NCBI GenBank assembly: GCA_902728285.1
Contig: CACVBU010000757.1
Span: 346,900-410,899, forward strand
DNA: 64,000 nucleotides
Source: Clytia hemisphaerica
Taxonomy: Eukaryota > Cnidaria > Hydrozoa > Leptothecata > Clytiidae
Reading direction: 5' to 3'
In this document: positions 36,401-46,081 of the stretch, piece after piece
Layout of the letters: every line of letters begins with the position of its first letter
Position numbering within the stretch: position 1 is the stretch's first letter
Translations under genes and position numbers: made by a program
Notes under the pieces: generated by a model
Told to the model about the DNA's origin: nothing
What the model saw: only the letters and a program-made list of their open reading frames with translations
Database searches by the model: none

Positions 36401-37415
36401 GTTTTTCAAGTGAAAAAAACAATCCAAAAAACCCTGTCGTCCACAGGGGGGTAATGGTTTTTTTCTGGAACTACCCATTTGATGGCTATGCAAGTTTCCC
36501 TCCACTGATGCAAGTTGTGCGACTTCACTACTGTACCACCCTTGGGTTTACATCATCGGCCTATTATCTTAAGAGCTCGTCACCCTGTTTAAAAAAAAGT
36601 GTTATTACAATTGAGCCTGATTTTCATATACAAGGTGAGAAAACCATGACCAGACAAGTCAATTAACTGACTACCGTGAGGATTGGGTAACTTGTTAGCC
36701 TCCACTGATGCAAGTTACCCAATCTCACCACGGTATATGCCTGTATGCATGTTTCCCTCCGGTTATGCAAGTTGTATACACAATTTTTCAGTATATATAA
36801 ATATTATAGTGAGTTTGAAAATCGACTTACAGTTCTGACCCATCAAGTACCGTCAACTGCTCTAACTTGGGACGATTGGTCGAAACATGGGACTGGTTGA
36901 TATCTGGTCTGTACTTTCACTTACTGTTAAATCTCTTTGACAACAAATTTGTTTTCGTGTACTTTTTAATATGCCGTTCATTAGGTCAAATCAAATGACT
37001 TTGGACGTTCGGTGAAATGGTGGCCGAATTGCCGTCCCATGTTGTGTCAGATAGTCCCAAGTTAAGAGTAGTTGACGATATACATGAGATTTAAATACAA
37101 AGACATTTTCTTCTATCTACTGTAGCCAAAAGACCCTTCAAATAAATGGAACCAGTTAAAACACTGAATGAAAAGGAATAATAAATTTGAAAAAATAAAA
37201 ATAAAAATACCTTCTCCAAACTCATTCAAAATCACGGCTATCTTCTTCTCTTGCTGGAAGTTTAAAATATAATTCAGTAAACTTGTTTTTCCAGCACCTA
37301 AAAAACCAGTAAGGATAGTGACAGGAACTTTTGAATGCTCCTTTTCTTCTTCATTTTCCTCGACACGTGTGTCAACGAGAATTGGGACGTCCTCGTCGCT
37401 GTCAGAGTCCGCCAT
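21438..37415 (-). CDS. ZNG1: ZNG1/CBWD zinc-transferring GTPase metallochaperone (complete, three exons)
   Basis: Exons are 37211-37415, 22906-23094 and 21438-22132. They join in phases 1 and 1 with GT..AG borders and give 362 residues, against about 395 in vertebrate CBWD proteins. The COG0523 G3E GTPase family transfers zinc to clients such as methionine aminopeptidase 1. An acidic N-terminus (MADSDSDED) leads into Walker [17 protein letters not shown], then NEFGEGSALEKS split by intron 1. The metal-binding CXCC is seen in [12 protein letters not shown], then ETTGLANP at the intron 2 border, the guanine-specificity NKID (LLNKIDL), and a C-terminal CobW domain including NLLW-like LEDLLW. All key residues are present and there are no stops. 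Intron 1 is 14.1 kb and carries a whole Harbinger transposon; intron 2 is 773 bp. The start is the ATG at 37415. Confidence 0.95.
23643..26871 (+). CDS. Harbinger Myb/SANT-like DNA-binding protein (two exons)
   Basis: A first exon, 23643-23698, encodes [19 protein letters not shown]. It ends in phase 2 at GTTAGT and joins an acceptor at 26204, so exon 2 (26205-26871) completes the lysine codon and continues [17 protein letters not shown]. The product is about 240 residues. It has a Myb/SANT-like helix-turn-helix with tryptophans (IWTHQH, GESWKLI), [17 protein letters not shown], then a charged coiled coil with a [11 protein letters not shown] nuclear-localisation-like patch. In known Harbinger elements this partner binds the subterminal DNA and carries the nuclease into the nucleus. 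The 2.5-kb intron holds a nested 223-bp MITE. Exon 1 is inferred from phase and family resemblance (KRK followed by W). Confidence 0.85.
24108..24118 (+). promoter_or_regulatory. YY1-like motif with an ATG
   Basis: AAGATGGCGGC matches the known YY1 consensus and is followed by CTCAAGCG|GTAAGT, which resembles a short alternative first exon. Splicing to 26205 would not keep the Myb-protein frame, so it may mark an internal promoter or be leftover sequence. Confidence 0.35.
25222..25444. mobile_element. TA-inserted MITE family C, full-length copy (223 bp)
   Basis: The ends read TACCGTGAGAGTGGGTAACT and its exact inverse, with near-perfect arms of about 65 bp (CATCAGTGGAGGCTAACATG and ATGAATGACC inside). 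The flanking TA fits Tc1/Mariner-type insertion. It lies within the intron of the Harbinger Myb-like gene, so it inserted into the transposon. Relatives are at 34692-35035, 36478-36520, 36672-36735 and 63337-63530. Confidence 0.85.
27533..28705 (-). CDS. PIF/Harbinger DDE transposase (nuclease)
   Basis: An uninterrupted 390-residue ORF starts at the ATG at 28705; an alternative ATG at 28609 precedes [11 protein letters not shown]. It is the DDE_Tnp_4 (HARBI1-like) nuclease. The N-terminal part contains an HTH-like region ([18 protein letters not shown]). The catalytic acidic residues are visible as [19 protein letters not shown] and [10 protein letters not shown], with GKRHDAAML between them. 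The length is normal for the family (350-400 residues). The reaction is cut-and-paste transposition, creating 3-bp duplications at TWA sites. It ends 660 bp from the convergent Myb-like gene. No stops or shifts, so this copy could be active. Confidence 0.95.
   Translation of the reverse strand: MLSFETWQSLKEARKNINKYGRVQYSIHIITIMPSFREIREALLFGYYDNILDDQEFLLLYDLHRSRNPDFPYWRHAEFDLDKLNEDECIANFRFKKNDIYILKELFQIPDEVVCYNRSKLDGIEALCIFLGRYAYPVRYGSMIPIFGRSVPELCMTNYNILNHIHNNYGRLLSGFNHPWMSPASLEEYAHVIHNKGGALDFCWGFVDGTVRPVSRPGQNQRILYNGHKRVHSIKFQSVVIPNGLIANLFGPVEGKRHDAAMLAQSGLLGQLQQHSHATDGRILCIYGDPAYPLRRQLQAPFKGPRLTAQQTGFNKSMSKVRVSVEWVFGDIANFFKFIDFKKNLKVRLSAVGKMYLVCALLQNCRTCLYGNITSGYFDCDPPNINTYLA
28796..29429. 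other. ZNG1 intron 1 segment
   Basis: No exon, RNA gene or clear repeat is recognised between the Harbinger element and the next MITE. Confidence 0.5.
29430..29965. mobile_element. MITE, 536 bp, with about 32-bp TIRs
   Basis: GGGGGGTCGGTAGTAAAATC at the left end is the inverse of GATTTTACTACCGACCCCCC at the right end, and both continue inward with TCAGACATA. The interior repeats CTACCCNGGGTAGT words. No ORF. Within ZNG1 intron 1. Confidence 0.8.
29966..31122. other. ZNG1 intron 1 segment with simple-sequence DNA
   Basis: CAATC/ATCAA-type simple sequence occurs at about 30535-30605. A solitary Mariner-like end, TACCGGGTGTGCC, is at 30984-30996. No genes are recognised. Confidence 0.45.
31123..31578. 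mobile_element. MITE, 456 bp
   Basis: CATAGTGTCCTCC and GGAGGACACTATG are exact 13-bp TIRs. The interior is unusually rich in C-runs and TTTTCCCCCC-type blocks. No ORF. Confidence 0.65.
31579..34184. other. ZNG1 intron 1 segment with an ATTGATT-rich tract
   Basis: From about 32375 to 32665 the DNA is dense in ATTGATT, AATCAAT and ATCGATT words in both orientations, a degenerate simple-sequence tract. The rest shows no supportable features. Confidence 0.5.
34185..34405 (-). mobile_element. tRNA-derived SINE
   Basis: On the minus strand a tRNA-like head starts near 34405. It has an A box, TGGTATAGTGG (34398-34388), and a perfect B box, GGTTCGATTCC (34355-34345), at normal tRNA spacing. These are known internal RNA polymerase III promoter elements. 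A non-tRNA tail of about 150 bp follows (GGCCCAGGTCAACCCATG and onward). The cloverleaf stems look eroded, so this is a SINE rather than a working tRNA gene. The 3' end is approximate. It lies in ZNG1 intron 1, in the same orientation as the gene. Confidence 0.7.
34692..35035 (+). repeat. MITE family C fragment with an insertion
   Basis: GAATGACCTGGCTGGTCATT, then ATACAAAGTTAAATCAAAAC, and later GTAGAGTAGAGCTGCGAGCG to TTGGTCAG match the interior of the copies at 25222 and 63337. About 190 bp of unrelated sequence splits the match. The outer TIRs are missing. Confidence 0.6.
36478..36520 (+). repeat. MITE family C end fragment
   Basis: GGCTATGCAAGTTTCCCTCC followed by ACTGATGCAAGTTG matches the TIR arm of family C. 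It is a short remnant, 150 bp from another remnant. Confidence 0.5.
36672..36735. repeat. MITE family C, internally deleted 64-bp hairpin
   Basis: It begins TACCGTGAGGATTGGGTAAC and ends with the inverse, ACCCAATCTCACCACGGTA, the two TIR arms being almost joined. This is a solo hairpin left after internal deletion. It lies in ZNG1 intron 1. Confidence 0.7.
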
Positions 37416-37914
37416 TTTGAATTGCGATGCATACGCAGGGATAACTTCAAATTAGCCTATCATCTCGGAATATCAGCTAAATAGCCTAGAATAAGCAAAT
37501 TAGCCCATTTCATATAAGCTAATTAGCTCATAATGAAGAAAAATTTGATTTTTGAGCCAAATACTGATAGTATTAAAGTACACTAAAGTACACTAAAGTA
37601 ACTATCATAATATGCTTAACACATGAGAATATGAGTTCTTAACGGGTCTTCATTAGTCTGAATCGCAGACCTCTACAAAACCGCAGGTAGTATAGGTCTG
37701 TTTAATGATCGACAACCCGCTTTCCGATTCGGGTAATTTATTGTGCGTGTATTTCACGGAATGCTGGCGAGTTACAATAAGCGAGTTGTTCGAGTTGAAA
37801 ACGTTACGTCATTTTTTATTTGCTCAGTACGTTTGAGGACTGAGTTTTAAAACAAGAGAGCAAGTTACAAACAAGATGGCGGAGAACTCGCCTGAGGTGG
37901 GTTGAAGCAATAAA
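37416..37914. promoter_or_regulatory. Divergent intergenic region between ZNG1 and the DUF6589 gene
   Basis: About 500 bp separate the ZNG1 start (minus) from the first DUF6589 exon (plus), so both promoters probably lie here. An AAGATGGCGG motif at 37873-37882 matches the known YY1 site often found at TATA-less starts. GTACACTAAA is tandemly repeated near 37580. No TATA box is evident for either gene. Confidence 0.45.
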
Positions 37915-38265
37915 ATGTTACTTATGTCTGAAACAGTCAAAAACACTTGGGACAGAAATAGATTTACTAAAAGCCTTCAAGACACCATCAATCATACAGG
38001 GGCCAAATATTTTGTCAAGGTGGCTGAGGAAACTTTTATATGCCAGTCATGTAAAAGAGTGATGGAGAAACTCAAAAACCTTCTGAAGTTGAGGGATCGT
38101 ATTGTTGACATGGTCATGGATGAGCACAAGACTCTGGTATGAATAATAGGCTATTATATCTCATTTAGTACTTTGTCCTGTTCTAAGTTGAAACTTTTGG
38201 AGTTTTTATATATAGACAGTGATAGAGCCCATAGAGACTCTCCCGGGCTCTTGACTTGATGCACA

Positions 38266-38994
38266 ATAGACCTTTTCGCCTTTGCGTCCGCCATATTGAA
38301 TTGTATGCAAAAATACAGGAACGAAAATGCCGTGGTTGGATTTACTTGGAATGTATGCAAAACATATGCAAGTTTACACAAAGATTAAAAAGACAACAAA
38401 GCATCTTATAAATAAATATTATAATCATTAGAATGATAAAAGATGGAATTTCTTAATCCAAAAGGAAATATTTACAGAACAACAAAAGCCTTTTAGGAAT
38501 TTGTTCTTAAAGACATTGCATATTCTGTTTTCATGCCATTAAGAAATTCCGAGAAGGAGTACACACATCAAACTTCAAAAAACGCAAACTGAAAGCAGTA
38601 ATTATGACGTCACACTTTATCAATGTTTTGATTTGATCGTCTGAACGTTCTATTCCCAGGAATAATTTTGCCGTCAGCCGAATAAGGATTGTTTTTTACC
38701 TTCGCGGGTGATTTTTCAGTTTGAGATTCTATCTAATGATATGGTCTTTTGAAGTGCTTGTTCTAAGAGATGAGTGAATATAATTGTTTTTAGTTTTCAA
38801 GAGAAGCAAATTTAATCTTTCTTCTACAAGATTACACTTTAATATAATGCCAATTATGCATGTAAGTTTTTAAATAATACTTTCTTTTTGCATATGTTTT
38901 GCATACTTTCTAAGGGAATTTCACCACGGCAATTCGGCAACCATAATTTTTGCATACAATTCAATATGGCGGACGCAAAGGCGAAAAGGTCTAT
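38266..38994. mobile_element. MITE family D, 729 bp, with TIRs of at least 50 bp
   Basis: ATAGACCTTTTCGCCTTTGC, continuing GTCCGCCATATTGAATTG, is exactly inverted at the right end. The similarity extends inward to about 110 bp, with GTATGCAAAACATATGCAA on both sides. No ORF. It lies in intron 1 of the DUF6589 gene. Confidence 0.85.
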
Positions 38995-40380
38995 CGAGAA
39001 CTTTTTCCCAATAGATAACTATTTGATAACCAATTACTGGATTTGAAAATCGATTGATTCCGATAATTGATAAGAAATCGTACCTATTCTAAAATGTTGA
39101 GACTTGATTATTAAAATCATCAATGACTTTATTCTTCTTTCATCAATTGGCCCAGACTCTCCCCTACCTGCCCCCACTCATACAATCAATAATTCCGGTA
39201 ATCAATATCCAATCCATCATTCCTTTATTTGTCGATTGGGGAAGTTATTGGTTTTATCAAGTATAAAAACAATAATCCTTAGCAGTTCTGTAATTTTACT
39301 TTGGCATAGTCTCTAAGGAAAAACGTAGATGGCATATGGATACTTGGACATCATTGATTAACGACCAAACTCTCTCACTAATACTATCGATACATTTTTT
39401 TCAAGTAATTTCAGTTAGGAACATTTGGCGAGTTCCTGTACGCGACCGCGATCTAAAAAATCATAACAACACTCATTAAAAAATGACGTTCGTGTCTTTT
39501 CGCACTTTTTTTAGCCTAGACGATGTAGCAAACATAGTAAATATAAGCACACTGTGCTTTTAATTGGCTGAAATTTTTTTTTGCGTCGGAAAAACTTTTT
39601 CAAACTTTCAGCAATGATTGACCAAACTGTTACAATGAAATTTATCCAGCGCATTTTTTATCTTCTTATCTTCTTAATCTTCAATGAAGCATTCAAAGTT
39701 TACTGAATTTAAGCACATAGATTTCTTATAATTATTGATATTTACTAAAACACCATTGGTTGTGCGCTGCGGTGAGTGTATGACGTAACTCGCGCGTAAC
39801 TAACTCGCCTTTTGTTGGAAGATCATATTGGCCTTTTGGCGCTACCACCCTCAACTAGCAGCGCCCCTGTCTTTCCGCAACTCTTTCCACCATTTTAGAT
39901 GGCCATAACAATAGATCCAAAAGGGCGCCATAATCTTGGAAGATAATTTGTTTTGGTCTCCAGCTTTGGAAGTAGCATTGTTTTGGTTGTTTTTGATGGA
40001 AATAGTAAGAAACTTAATTTTACAAGTGGCATTTAGTTTTTGCTGGCTTATGGATGGGGATACTGGATGGTTTCCCTAAATTTGATAACCAATCGATGGA
40101 TTGGATANTCATTCTAAGTGGTCATAGGGTTGGATGTAAGGAATTTCAAAACAAACGTCTGAAAACAGTAAAAAATGGTGGCAAGGGAGGTTCTTCTATG
40201 GGTTAAGTAAGGAATTGTCTTTCTTAAAGTGTTTTAAAGTATTCTTCTAGTTTTTCTTTTGATATTTCTTGACAAGAAAGGTATTTTCTAACTACTCTGT
40301 AAGTTTTTACCTTTTGATAGCTGATTCAAATCTCCCTTTGATTATTTGGCTAATAATATTGAGTAAACCTTTTTTGGTTG
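38995..40380. other. DUF6589 intron 1 segment
   Basis: No exon is recognised. CAATCAAT-type words cluster at about 39020-39260. Position 40108 is an undetermined base (n). Confidence 0.5.
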
Positions 40381-41013
40381 AGGGGCCGTCCACAGAGGGG
40401 GGGGGGGGGGTCTTCTCAAAAGCGTATGCTTGCGTACAGGGGGAGGGGAGGGGTCAAAGGAAATGCAGAGAAAGTTTTGTTATAGCCACTTTTATGCTTC
40501 AAGGAAGAAGAAAAAGTTTCTTAATAAACATTGAGTTTCATGTATGAAATAAAGGTCCAAACCAAATAATTTGAATTCGAAATTTTCTTCAACCGATGGG
40601 GAGGGGGTGAATGAAAAAGTACGCACTTACCAGGGGGTATAGCCATTTGCGTACAGGGGAGGTTTTCAACATTTTCAACAGCATACCTTAAGTGGATAAA
40701 TGTTGGCAGGGATTAAATTTGGCGAATTAAATCCTCACCAAAATTTCCAAATTCAGCAATTCGCCAAATAAAATCCCCACCAAATTTAACAAAATGAGAA
40801 TTATGTGAAAAGTCATAACTGTTTAGTATATTTTTGAGTAATTTTCACCCATTTCAGTGTGACAATATTTCCAATTCGCCAAATTAAATCCCCGCCAAAT
40901 TATACTAAATTGATCTATCGTCAAATTAAATCCCTGCCAAAAATCGTCTTTTGGCCAATCGCCAAATTAAATCCACATAAGGTATGTACTATCAGGTACT
41001 ATGTGGACGACCC
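40381..41013. mobile_element. MITE with GGGCCGTCCACA ends, carrying a nested MITE
   Basis: GGGGCCGTCCACA at the left and TGTGGACGACCC at the right are inverted. TGCGTACAGGGG-type words recur inside. A second inverted-repeat unit (40681-40987) with ends CATACCTTAAGTGGAT and ATCCACATAAGGTATG is nested within it. That unit's interior repeats CGCCAAATTAAATCC several times. Confidence 0.6.
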
Positions 41014-41813
41014 ATGGAATAGAAGTTTTAGTAGCTGAAAATTACCAACTAAAACCCTAATTTTACACCCTTTCGAAAAAGGGTCAAAAATTTCATTTTT
41101 CGCTCAAATGTAAAATGTAATATTTTCAAAAGTAATCATACAATTTGACTGATTTTGGTCTTATTTGAAGCCAGACTATATAAGGAATAATTTTTATATT
41201 GCTGCACCATTTTTTAACCAAAATGTTGGACATGCGACAAAATATGACATTTATATTGCCCTAAGTTTATGCTTATAGAAAGATTGGGAAATTTTATGAG
41301 GTTAACAAGAAAATAGATTCATATGGTGTTTGCTAAGTTTTTCTTGCACTTTATTACTGCAATATTACAGTTTAAAAACTTAAATTCCTAACCATTGTTT
41401 CCTTTTTTCCTTTTATTCTTGAATTAGAACTAATATAGTAATAACAACTTTTATGGTTGATGGGGGGGGAGAGATTTTTGGAGGCAAGATGTGGAAAATG
41501 AGAAACAGACCCTGATGGGCACTATGGGTAATTGGGCCTTTGGTATAGATTTCTACAAGGTAGTATTTAGTTAAAGAGTTGGGAATGTTATTCACCTGAT
41601 GGACAATTGTAAAAACTTCACTTTATCTACAACGATTCTAATAGATTGATACCAATGAGGAAGAAGTAGACGAACCAGTGTCTGTCCGATCGTTTGCTTG
41701 CCAAACCGAGTTATCTTTTGCTGTTTCGAAATCAGAGGTCACCAGAAGTTTTGTTTATGTTAGCTGGCCAAGTGGATCCAGAATTACAGAGGTAAATTTT
41801 ACTTATGATCATA

Positions 41814-42665
41814 TACCGGGTGACCCACGAAAAAGTTCGGACAGTTTTCGGCGTCTCGAGGCCGAACAAATGTCTCAAAGTTCTTGAAATTTTAATATGT
41901 AGAAAGTAGATATTCTAACTTAAAGTTTGAGCTATTACTTTTTAAATTTGACCCACAAGTTCCCTACTTATGAGCTTTTAAAGTCAAAATTCACTTTTCG
42001 GAAAGAGCGAAATCATATCAAAAAAGAGGTATCAAATTGTTTTATTATCAATCAATCAAGCAAGGTCGTTAAATCGTTAGAAAAGAGCATTAGATATTTT
42101 TATTCAATTTTAAAACTTTTTTTAGATTCTTTACTTTCACAAAATTTATTAACAAGTTATTCGTTCAGAAAAGAACCACCACCATACACTTTCTAGCATA
42201 TTCCAGGAAAACCCACACTCTCTGTTCTTTCATTAAGACACGACATTTTCATAAAGAAGGCAGAATATGCCTATTTGCAAAATATTTTTGATAAAATTAT
42301 TTACAATAAATTTATATAAATCTACTTCGTTGTTAATCTATTAATTTACAAACTTTAATTACCTACAACACTAATTAACGAGGTCGTAAAACATCAGCAC
42401 ACTCGAAAAACACAATGTTAAAGATAAAGAAAACATTTATAATTTGATACCTCATTTTTGATGTGTTTTTGGACTTTCCGATAATTGAATTTTGACTTTA
42501 AAAGCTCATAAATGAAGAACCACTGAACCAAATTTAAAAAGTAATAGCTCAAAGTTTAAGTTAGAGCATCCTCTATCTTTTAAAAAAAAGATTGAATTTA
42601 TATTACCTTTATTTCAGACCCTAGTCAACGAAAACCGTCCGAACTTTTTCATGGGTCACCCGGTA
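41814..42665. mobile_element. Long-TIR Mariner-like non-autonomous element, 852 bp
   Basis: TACCGGGTGACCCACGAAAA at the left inverts to the right end ending GGGTCACCCGGTA. Similarity continues through AAAGTTCGGAC and further blocks (TTTTAAAGTCAAAATTC) for more than 200 bp. A flanking TA and CCGGGTG ends are typical of Tc1/Mariner relatives. There is no transposase. It starts 23 bp after exon 2 of the DUF6589 gene. Confidence 0.8.
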
Positions 42666-43514
42666 AAAGAAAATGCAATTGTATTTGTAACAAAGAAAAA
42701 ATTATTAAAATCTATTGGGAAATCGACATTGGTTCTTTGATTCGAAATAGTAGACTGCAAATGATTTTTTTTTTAATTTTGATAAGTTTTGATGTTTCAT
42801 ATTATTTTGATGCTGTAAACTGTAGCAAGGTTCTTTCAAAATTCAATTATTTCACTCCGCTAGTAAATACCAACCCTGGGTTTACAGACACCTAGAAAAC
42901 GAAAAAAAATCGTGAAAATTATTAGTTTAGCTTGGATATCCAGGCTAACTGCTTTAGTTTTAATTACAATTTAGACGATTTTTTATTTTATAGCTTAAAC
43001 CTCAGTTTAATTCATTGGCAGTAAGACTACTCAGAAACAATCCTATCGGGTTCTGTGTCCTACACATGGAAGACACCAGGAAAGAAATTTTGAATTATTT
43101 ACAGAAAGACATTAGAAAGAATGCCAAAGAATATGTCTTGAAAAGGTATGATTTTTTTCTGTGATGTTTTACATTCAGTGTGTTTTAGCCAGATTCTTCA
43201 GTTGAAAACATACAGAAACATCAATCCAATTTTGAGGTTTGGAAGCTGCTATTGTATGTGCATCGTCAAATTTACTTTGATTATGTATGTATTGTAGTTG
43301 CTTTTTGAATCAGAATCTGGTTTGTGTTTTCTCATGTTATTCAATAATCACGCATGGTTAGAGACAGACAAAATTACAAACACTTTTATCAGGAGAAACT
43401 AGATCAAACAGGTCCTAAAGACGTGAAGTAGGGAGTCAACTTGTCGGTAGTTCTGAAAATTATAAGAACATTGAAGTTCCGTTGTAACTTTAATTTCATT
43501 TATCATTCTTTTTT

Positions 43515-44236
43515 GGACCTACCTCCGGGTACCCGGGGGAGGTTCTATAAATTAACCAATGTCCGTTCGTTCGTTCGTTCGTCCGTCCGTCCGTCCGTCC
43601 GTCTGTTACCAGCTTTTCTCAGGATTGGCTCATTAGTTTTTTCTGATTTTTTGCACAATGATGCAAAATGGCAATGCCCAGAACGTGACGGAGCCCGATT
43701 TTTGAGAAAAAATTTATTTGGGCAAATTTGGGCCAAAAACTACCTAAAAATAGGGTTTTTTGGACTTTGTGCAAAATCCTGTCATTACTTTTTTCTGATT
43801 TTTTGTACAAAGATGGAGGGCAAGATTCTCTAAAGAATGGCTGAAGTGGTTTTTCCCGGAAAATTCTTATTCGCCTAAAAAAACGGATTTTCGTATTTTT
43901 GGGAAATTCCCTTTAACCAAATAAGAAAATATAGCTTTTCTCAAAGTTGACTCATTATTTTTTTCTGATTTTTTGCACAATGATGCAAAATGGCAATGCC
44001 TAAAATGTGACGGAGCCCGATTTTCGAAAAAAAATATATTTGGGCAAATTTGGGCCAAAAACAGCTTAAAAGGTTTTTTGGGCCTGAATGGTTAAGTGAT
44101 TTTCGTATTTGGGGAAATTCCTTTTTACCATTTTACATTATTCAACACACAAGCTTTATTTTTCCATTCTGAATTTTTGTACAATTATTGTCACTTTTTT
44201 CTTATTTTCATCTGATGTTAATCATTAGGTAGGTCC
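43515..44236 (-). mobile_element. MITE family E, copy 1 (722 bp), in DUF6589 intron 3
   Basis: The ends are GGACCTACCT and AGGTAGGTCC. It contains a (TTCG/TCCG)n microsatellite at about 43562-43604 and an internal tandem duplication offset by about 324 bp (CTTTTCTCAxxxTTGxCTC at 43612 and 43936). It matches 55609-56325 in inverted orientation over its whole length and for about 12-20 bp beyond both ends. Confidence 0.85.
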
Positions 44237-45361
44237 ATTCAGCATGTTGCTTGTTATATTTTGGAGGTTAAATAAATCTTTGAATTTTCAATTTGAACTG
44301 TAGTAGTTTGGAGTGAAGTACTTTATGATAAATTTTTCTTAATATCTAGGTTGACGGTGAATTTTCTCCAACCATTTTCAAAAGTACCCGAAAGGAAGAC
44401 CTCTTAGGCTTTTCGTTCAAAAAGGCACATAAGGAGCTGAAAACACTGTGTCATCTTTTGGAGAGTTTTTTGTCTGTTGCTGCCACAAAAGATGTCACCA
44501 AGCTATCATCTATGTCAACTACAAATGCAATTGTAATGGCCGCTGCTGTCATGTTTAAAAACAATTCAAGAAGAGTCACTACTGTTCAGCTATATTTGAC
44601 TCTGATGCAAAATCACTCATCATACACCGTAAATCATTTAAAAATAATCTTTCTACCTAATTTTTTTCCAAAAGAAATCTCCCCCTCCCGCTAATTAATT
44701 TTTCGAAAATTTTCAGCCCAGGACATTCTTATTCCAACCGCTCCGATTAATAATTTTTGGAAAATATTTTTTAAAGTTCCCTCCTTTGCCCCAATTCTGC
44801 TGCATTAGCCTCCTTTTCAAAAATTTTCATCTGGCTAAAATTCTTTCAGTAATTCAAAAGCCCAAAAGTGTCTGACAGGTCGCAAAATTGAAAATTTTAT
44901 CTGGCATGGTCTACATGTGATCATTCGAACCTTTTTTCAACTTAAGTTTGGAAAATATCTATCAGGGTTCAAGTTTTGCCAATCAAGAAAATTGAGACTC
45001 GAAACAAAGTTGAGTTTTTTTTTATTTTTCAGCGAAAAATATTATATATCTCTCTATAATCTCTTTCAGTCTTTATTAAAACGTTTCGGTGCCCTTAAAC
45101 TTCTTGTGAGTAACCCTTACATTAATAAGAAGATGGACGAATTTGGGGAAGGTCATGACGATATGGTTCGGAGGCGTATTTTTGAGAAAGAAGGTGTTAA
45201 AGAGACAGAGGTCAAAGTCGTGAAAAAACCAGATCATTTGGACGAAACAGCAAGATGGGCAAAGTATCGGAAAATGGAAGATATAGGCCAAAAGATTCCT
45301 TTGTCAGGTAAAATTTCTTAATACTTTCGAAAGCTCTATCAATTCCTCTAAATTAACACAA

Positions 45362-45689
45362 TTTAGGCGTACAAACTTTCGCGAGCAGAAACTTTCGCTA
45401 TTTTCGCGAATTTAGGCCCTTTCCGAAATTCTAGGAAGGACTATTCGCTAAAGTTTATGCTCGCGAAAAACTCTTGAAAAAAATGAAAATCTGTAAAGCT
45501 CAAAACTTTGAATAAAACGTAACTTTTATGGCACTTTTTAGCCTGCTAAAAGACTAATATGTCAAAGGACAAATGTTTCAAGCTAAACGAAGAAGAATTT
45601 GTTCCTGTAAGCTATTTTTATGTGAAAATTCTCAATTTTAAGTCTTGATTCGTAAAAGTTTATGCTCGCGAAAGTTTGTACGCCTAAAA
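45362..45689. mobile_element. MITE, 328 bp, with perfect 26-bp TIRs
   Basis: TTTAGGCGTACAAACTTTCG plus CGAGCA at the left is exactly inverted at the right. The interior repeats TTCGCG and GCTCGCGAAA words. No ORF. In DUF6589 intron 5. Confidence 0.85.
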
Positions 45690-45867
45690 TATATCTAAAG
45701 TTTTTCAATTTCTCTAAATTAGCACTCATTATAAAGTCCTAGTTAAATTTAAGACAGTGTCTAGTTTTGGTTTCTTATTCTTCAACAAATTCGAAGGAAC
45801 TATTAAATATTACACGAGAATCATCATTTAGTTAAAAAATGTACAATGACTATGAAAATTTACACGA

Positions 45868-46081
45868 ATAGACCTTTTCATAAATTACGTCACGAACATC
45901 AATTGCCTCGTATTCACACAAATTTCCATGGTGATCATATCCCTTGATGATGATATCCCTTGAATGATTTTTTTATAAATATAAAGTAGCTGTAATAAAA
46001 TCCGCTAGGAGTTAATCACCATGGCAATAATTTCAAAACGAGGCAAGTGATGTTCGTGACGTTATTTATGAAAAGGTGTAT
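45868..46081. mobile_element. MITE family D-like, 214 bp
   Basis: ATAGACCTTTTCATAAATTA, continuing CGTCACGAACATC, inverts to the right end GATGTTCGTGACGTTATTTA plus TGAAAAGGTGTAT, with few mismatches. The first twelve bases, ATAGACCTTTTC, are the same as in the 729-bp element at 38266, suggesting related transposase recognition. Confidence 0.8.

Noticed and set aside
37877-37899. ATGGCGGAGAACTCGCCTGAG followed by GTGGGT as a first coding exon of the DUF6589 gene
   Set aside because: The next usable acceptor is only about 35 bases away, too short for an intron, and the frame stops after nine codons. It is better explained as 5' UTR or a promoter motif.
39825-39975. Possible inverted repeat around GGCCTTTTGGCGC and AAAAGGGCGCC
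   Set aside because: The arms do not align in consistent order beyond the short GGCGC/GCGCC words.
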